This document shows, in pieces, positions 39,501 to 42,500 of a stretch of DNA of 60,000 bases. The translations under genes and the position numbers were made by a program. The stretch covers positions 2,875,501 through 2,935,500 of the forward strand of contig NC_064043.1 in assembly GCF_932526225.1 (NCBI RefSeq). The letters are read 5' to 3'. Below the pieces are notes generated by a model. That model did no database searches and was not told where the DNA came from. It saw only the letters and a list, made by a program, of their open reading frames with translations. This stretch comes from Nematostella vectensis. Its lineage: Eukaryota > Cnidaria > Anthozoa > Actiniaria > Edwardsiidae. Within the stretch, counting starts at the first letter, position 1. The number at the start of each line of letters is the position of its first letter.

Positions 39501-42500
39501 TATTAAGCGAAAGAGCGAATGACTTTACTTTAGGTGTGGCGCTTTATATAGGTAGATAGCGACCAATAAGAATTATGAACGTGAATAGGTGTAAGGTATC
39601 TCACGTGAAACATATTGAGTAATACCTGTGCTATCGTAGCATGATACGTGTACTCGTACGATATAATTTATGAGTGACCTCTGAGCCTGGCTCCGGCTCC
39701 ATTAATTGAAATTACCGTCCCTAGTGGTAAAGGAAATTTCGGATAATCGATTGCGCTGTTATTTGGGGGAGATTTCTCAAATGTGAATGTGTGTGTAATA
39801 TTTCTTATTATCCCTTGCACATGTCATACATCAGGTATTACAAAGTGCGTCAAGTACAAAGTGCTCCAGGTATTACAAAGTGCGTCAGGTATTACAAAGT
39901 GCGTCAGGTATTACAAAGTGCTCCAGGTATTACAAAGTGCGTCAGGCATTACAAAGTGCGTCATGTATTACAAAGTGCTCCAGGTATTACAAAGTGCGTC
40001 AGGCATTACAAAGTGCGTCAGGTATTACAAAGTGCGTCAGGTGTTACAAAGTGCGTCATGTATTACAAAGTGCTGCAGGTATTACAAAGTGCGTCAGGTA
40101 TTACAAAGTGCGTCAGGCATTACAAAGTGCGTCAGATACTACAAAGTGCGTCAGGTATTACAAAGTGCGTCAGGTATTAAAAAGTGCGTCAGGTATTACA
40201 AAGTGCGTCAGGTATTACAAAGTGCGTCAGGTATTACAAAGTGCGTCTGGTATTACAAAGTGCATCAGGCGTTACAAAGTGCGTCAGGTATTACAAAGTG
40301 CGTCAGGTATTACAAAGTGCGTCAGGTATTACAAAGTGCGTCAGGTATTACAAAGTGCGTCAGGTATTACAAAGTGCGTCAGGTATTACAAAGTGCGTCA
40401 GGCATTACAAAGTGCGTCTGGTATTACAAAGTGCGTCAGGTATTAAAAAGTGCGTCAGGTATTACAAAGTGCGTCAGGTATTACAAAGTGCGTCAGGTAT
40501 TACAAAGTGCGTCAGGTATTACAAAGTGCTCCAGGTATTACAAAGTGCGTCAGGTATTACAAAGTGCGTCAGGTATTACAAAGTGCTCCAGGTATTACAA
40601 AGTGCGTCAGGTATTACAAAGTGCGTCAGGTATTACAAAGTGCGTCAGGTATTACAAAGTGCGTCAGGTATTATGAAGTGCTCCAGGTATTATAAAGTGC
40701 TCCAGGTATTACAAAGTGCTCCAGGTATTACAAAGTAAGCCAGGTATTACAAAGTGCGTCAGTTATTACAAAGTGCGTCAGGTATTACAAAGTGCGTCAG
40801 GTATTACAAAGTGAGCCAGGTATTACAAAGTGCGTCAGGTATTACAAAGTGCGCCAGCTATTACAGGTATTACAAAGTGCTACAGGTATTACACCAGGTA
40901 TTACATCAGTTTGTTGGTACAGGGAGTGTTGGTAGAGGGTATCAGTACAGGGTGTTGGTACAGGGTGCGTTGCTACAGGGTGTTGGTACAGGGTGTGTTG
41001 GTACAGGGCGTGTTGGTACAGGGTGTGTTGGAACAGTGTGTTGGTACAAAGTGTATTGGTACAATGTGTTGGTACAAAGTGTGTTGGTACAGGGTGTGTT
41101 GGTACAGGGTGTGTTGGTACAGGATGTGTTGGTACAGGGCGTGTTGGTACAGGGTGTGTTGGAACAGTGTGTTGGTACAAAGTGTATTGGTACAATGTGT
41201 TGGTACAAAGTGTGTTGGTACAGGGTGTGTTGGTGCAGGATGTGTTGGTACAGGGTGTGTTGGTGCAGGATGTGTTGGTACAGGGTGTGTTGGTGCAGGA
41301 TGTGTTGGTACAGGGTGTGTTGGTGCAGGGTGTGTTGGTACAGGGTGTGTTGGTACAGTGTGTTGGTTCAGGGTGTTGGTACAGTGTGTTGGTTCAGGGT
41401 GTTGGTACAGGGGGTTGGTACAGGGTGTGTTGGTACAAAGTGTGCTGGTGCATGGTGTGTTGGTGCAGGGTGTTGGTGCATGGTGTGTTGGTACAGGGTT
41501 ACTTGGTATTACATCAGGTATTACACCAGTGTGTTGGTACAGGGTTACTTGGCCAATCTTACCTTGGCACATGGTCGCTGGCTTATCCCAAACAACTTCG
41601 CCAGTGTCAGGCTTATACACGCAGTTGATAGTCTTGGCTCCTGTCTCCTTGAAGCCTTGTTTGCACTTCAGCTTACACGTGCTACCATATGCGGTATTGC
41701 ACGAACCCCCCTCTATGTCGCCATTGTCGGGGGCCTTGATGTCAGCACAATGGCGAACTGAGTATAGTAAAAAAAAAACCATTTTAAACCGTTTTCACTC
41801 ACTTGGTACAGTGAAAAAATAACCAATTTAAACCGACTTTACTTTGCTTTGTCACGCGTTCAAGGAAAGGAGGAAGGGACGCGACAAGATTCTAGCTCCT
41901 CGAGCAGTTGAAAGGCTGTGATAGCCTTAGGTGCTACAATTGCGAAACGCAGATGCACCCCTGCACTCGGAAGAGGAAATATCATGGGCCAAACCGGAAT
42001 TCGACTATCATTACGGGTAACCCCCAGTGTAAATAGCACTTGAAGATCCTTCAATAAAAAATGGCTCATTTTCTGTCGGCCAAGGGGGGGGGGGGGGGGG
42101 AAGGGAAGGGGAGGAATGGTAACCACCAACCTCGGTACGCGACTGTAACACTTACTAGTACAATCGTTCCCATTTTCTGGTGTTCCCGTGTATCCTCGCT
42201 TGCATTTGCATTCACTTATATGGGTTTGCCCGGTCTTCTGGTGTCCAGAGTTTTTCGGACATTTAGTGCACTCTTCAGCAAATCCTTCATACGACTTGTA
42301 AGTGTCATGTCCGCAAGCTGTTATAACCAACAACTAAAATATTACTCAATGTAGATATAGTATTCTCTGTTTTAGAAGGATGAAAGAAGGGTGTTTTAGA
42401 AGAAATAATTTTCCTGGTAAAAAAAGAAATATGCAAACCGCTAAATTGATAAATAAAATAATTGAATACAAATATTTCAGCAAAACCTGTTTACGCAGTT

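Noticed and set aside
39190-39640. Solo LTR
   Set aside because: TATA-like box and AATAAA are in the right order, but there is no target duplication, defined TG..CA ends or primer-binding site; kept only as a low-confidence note.
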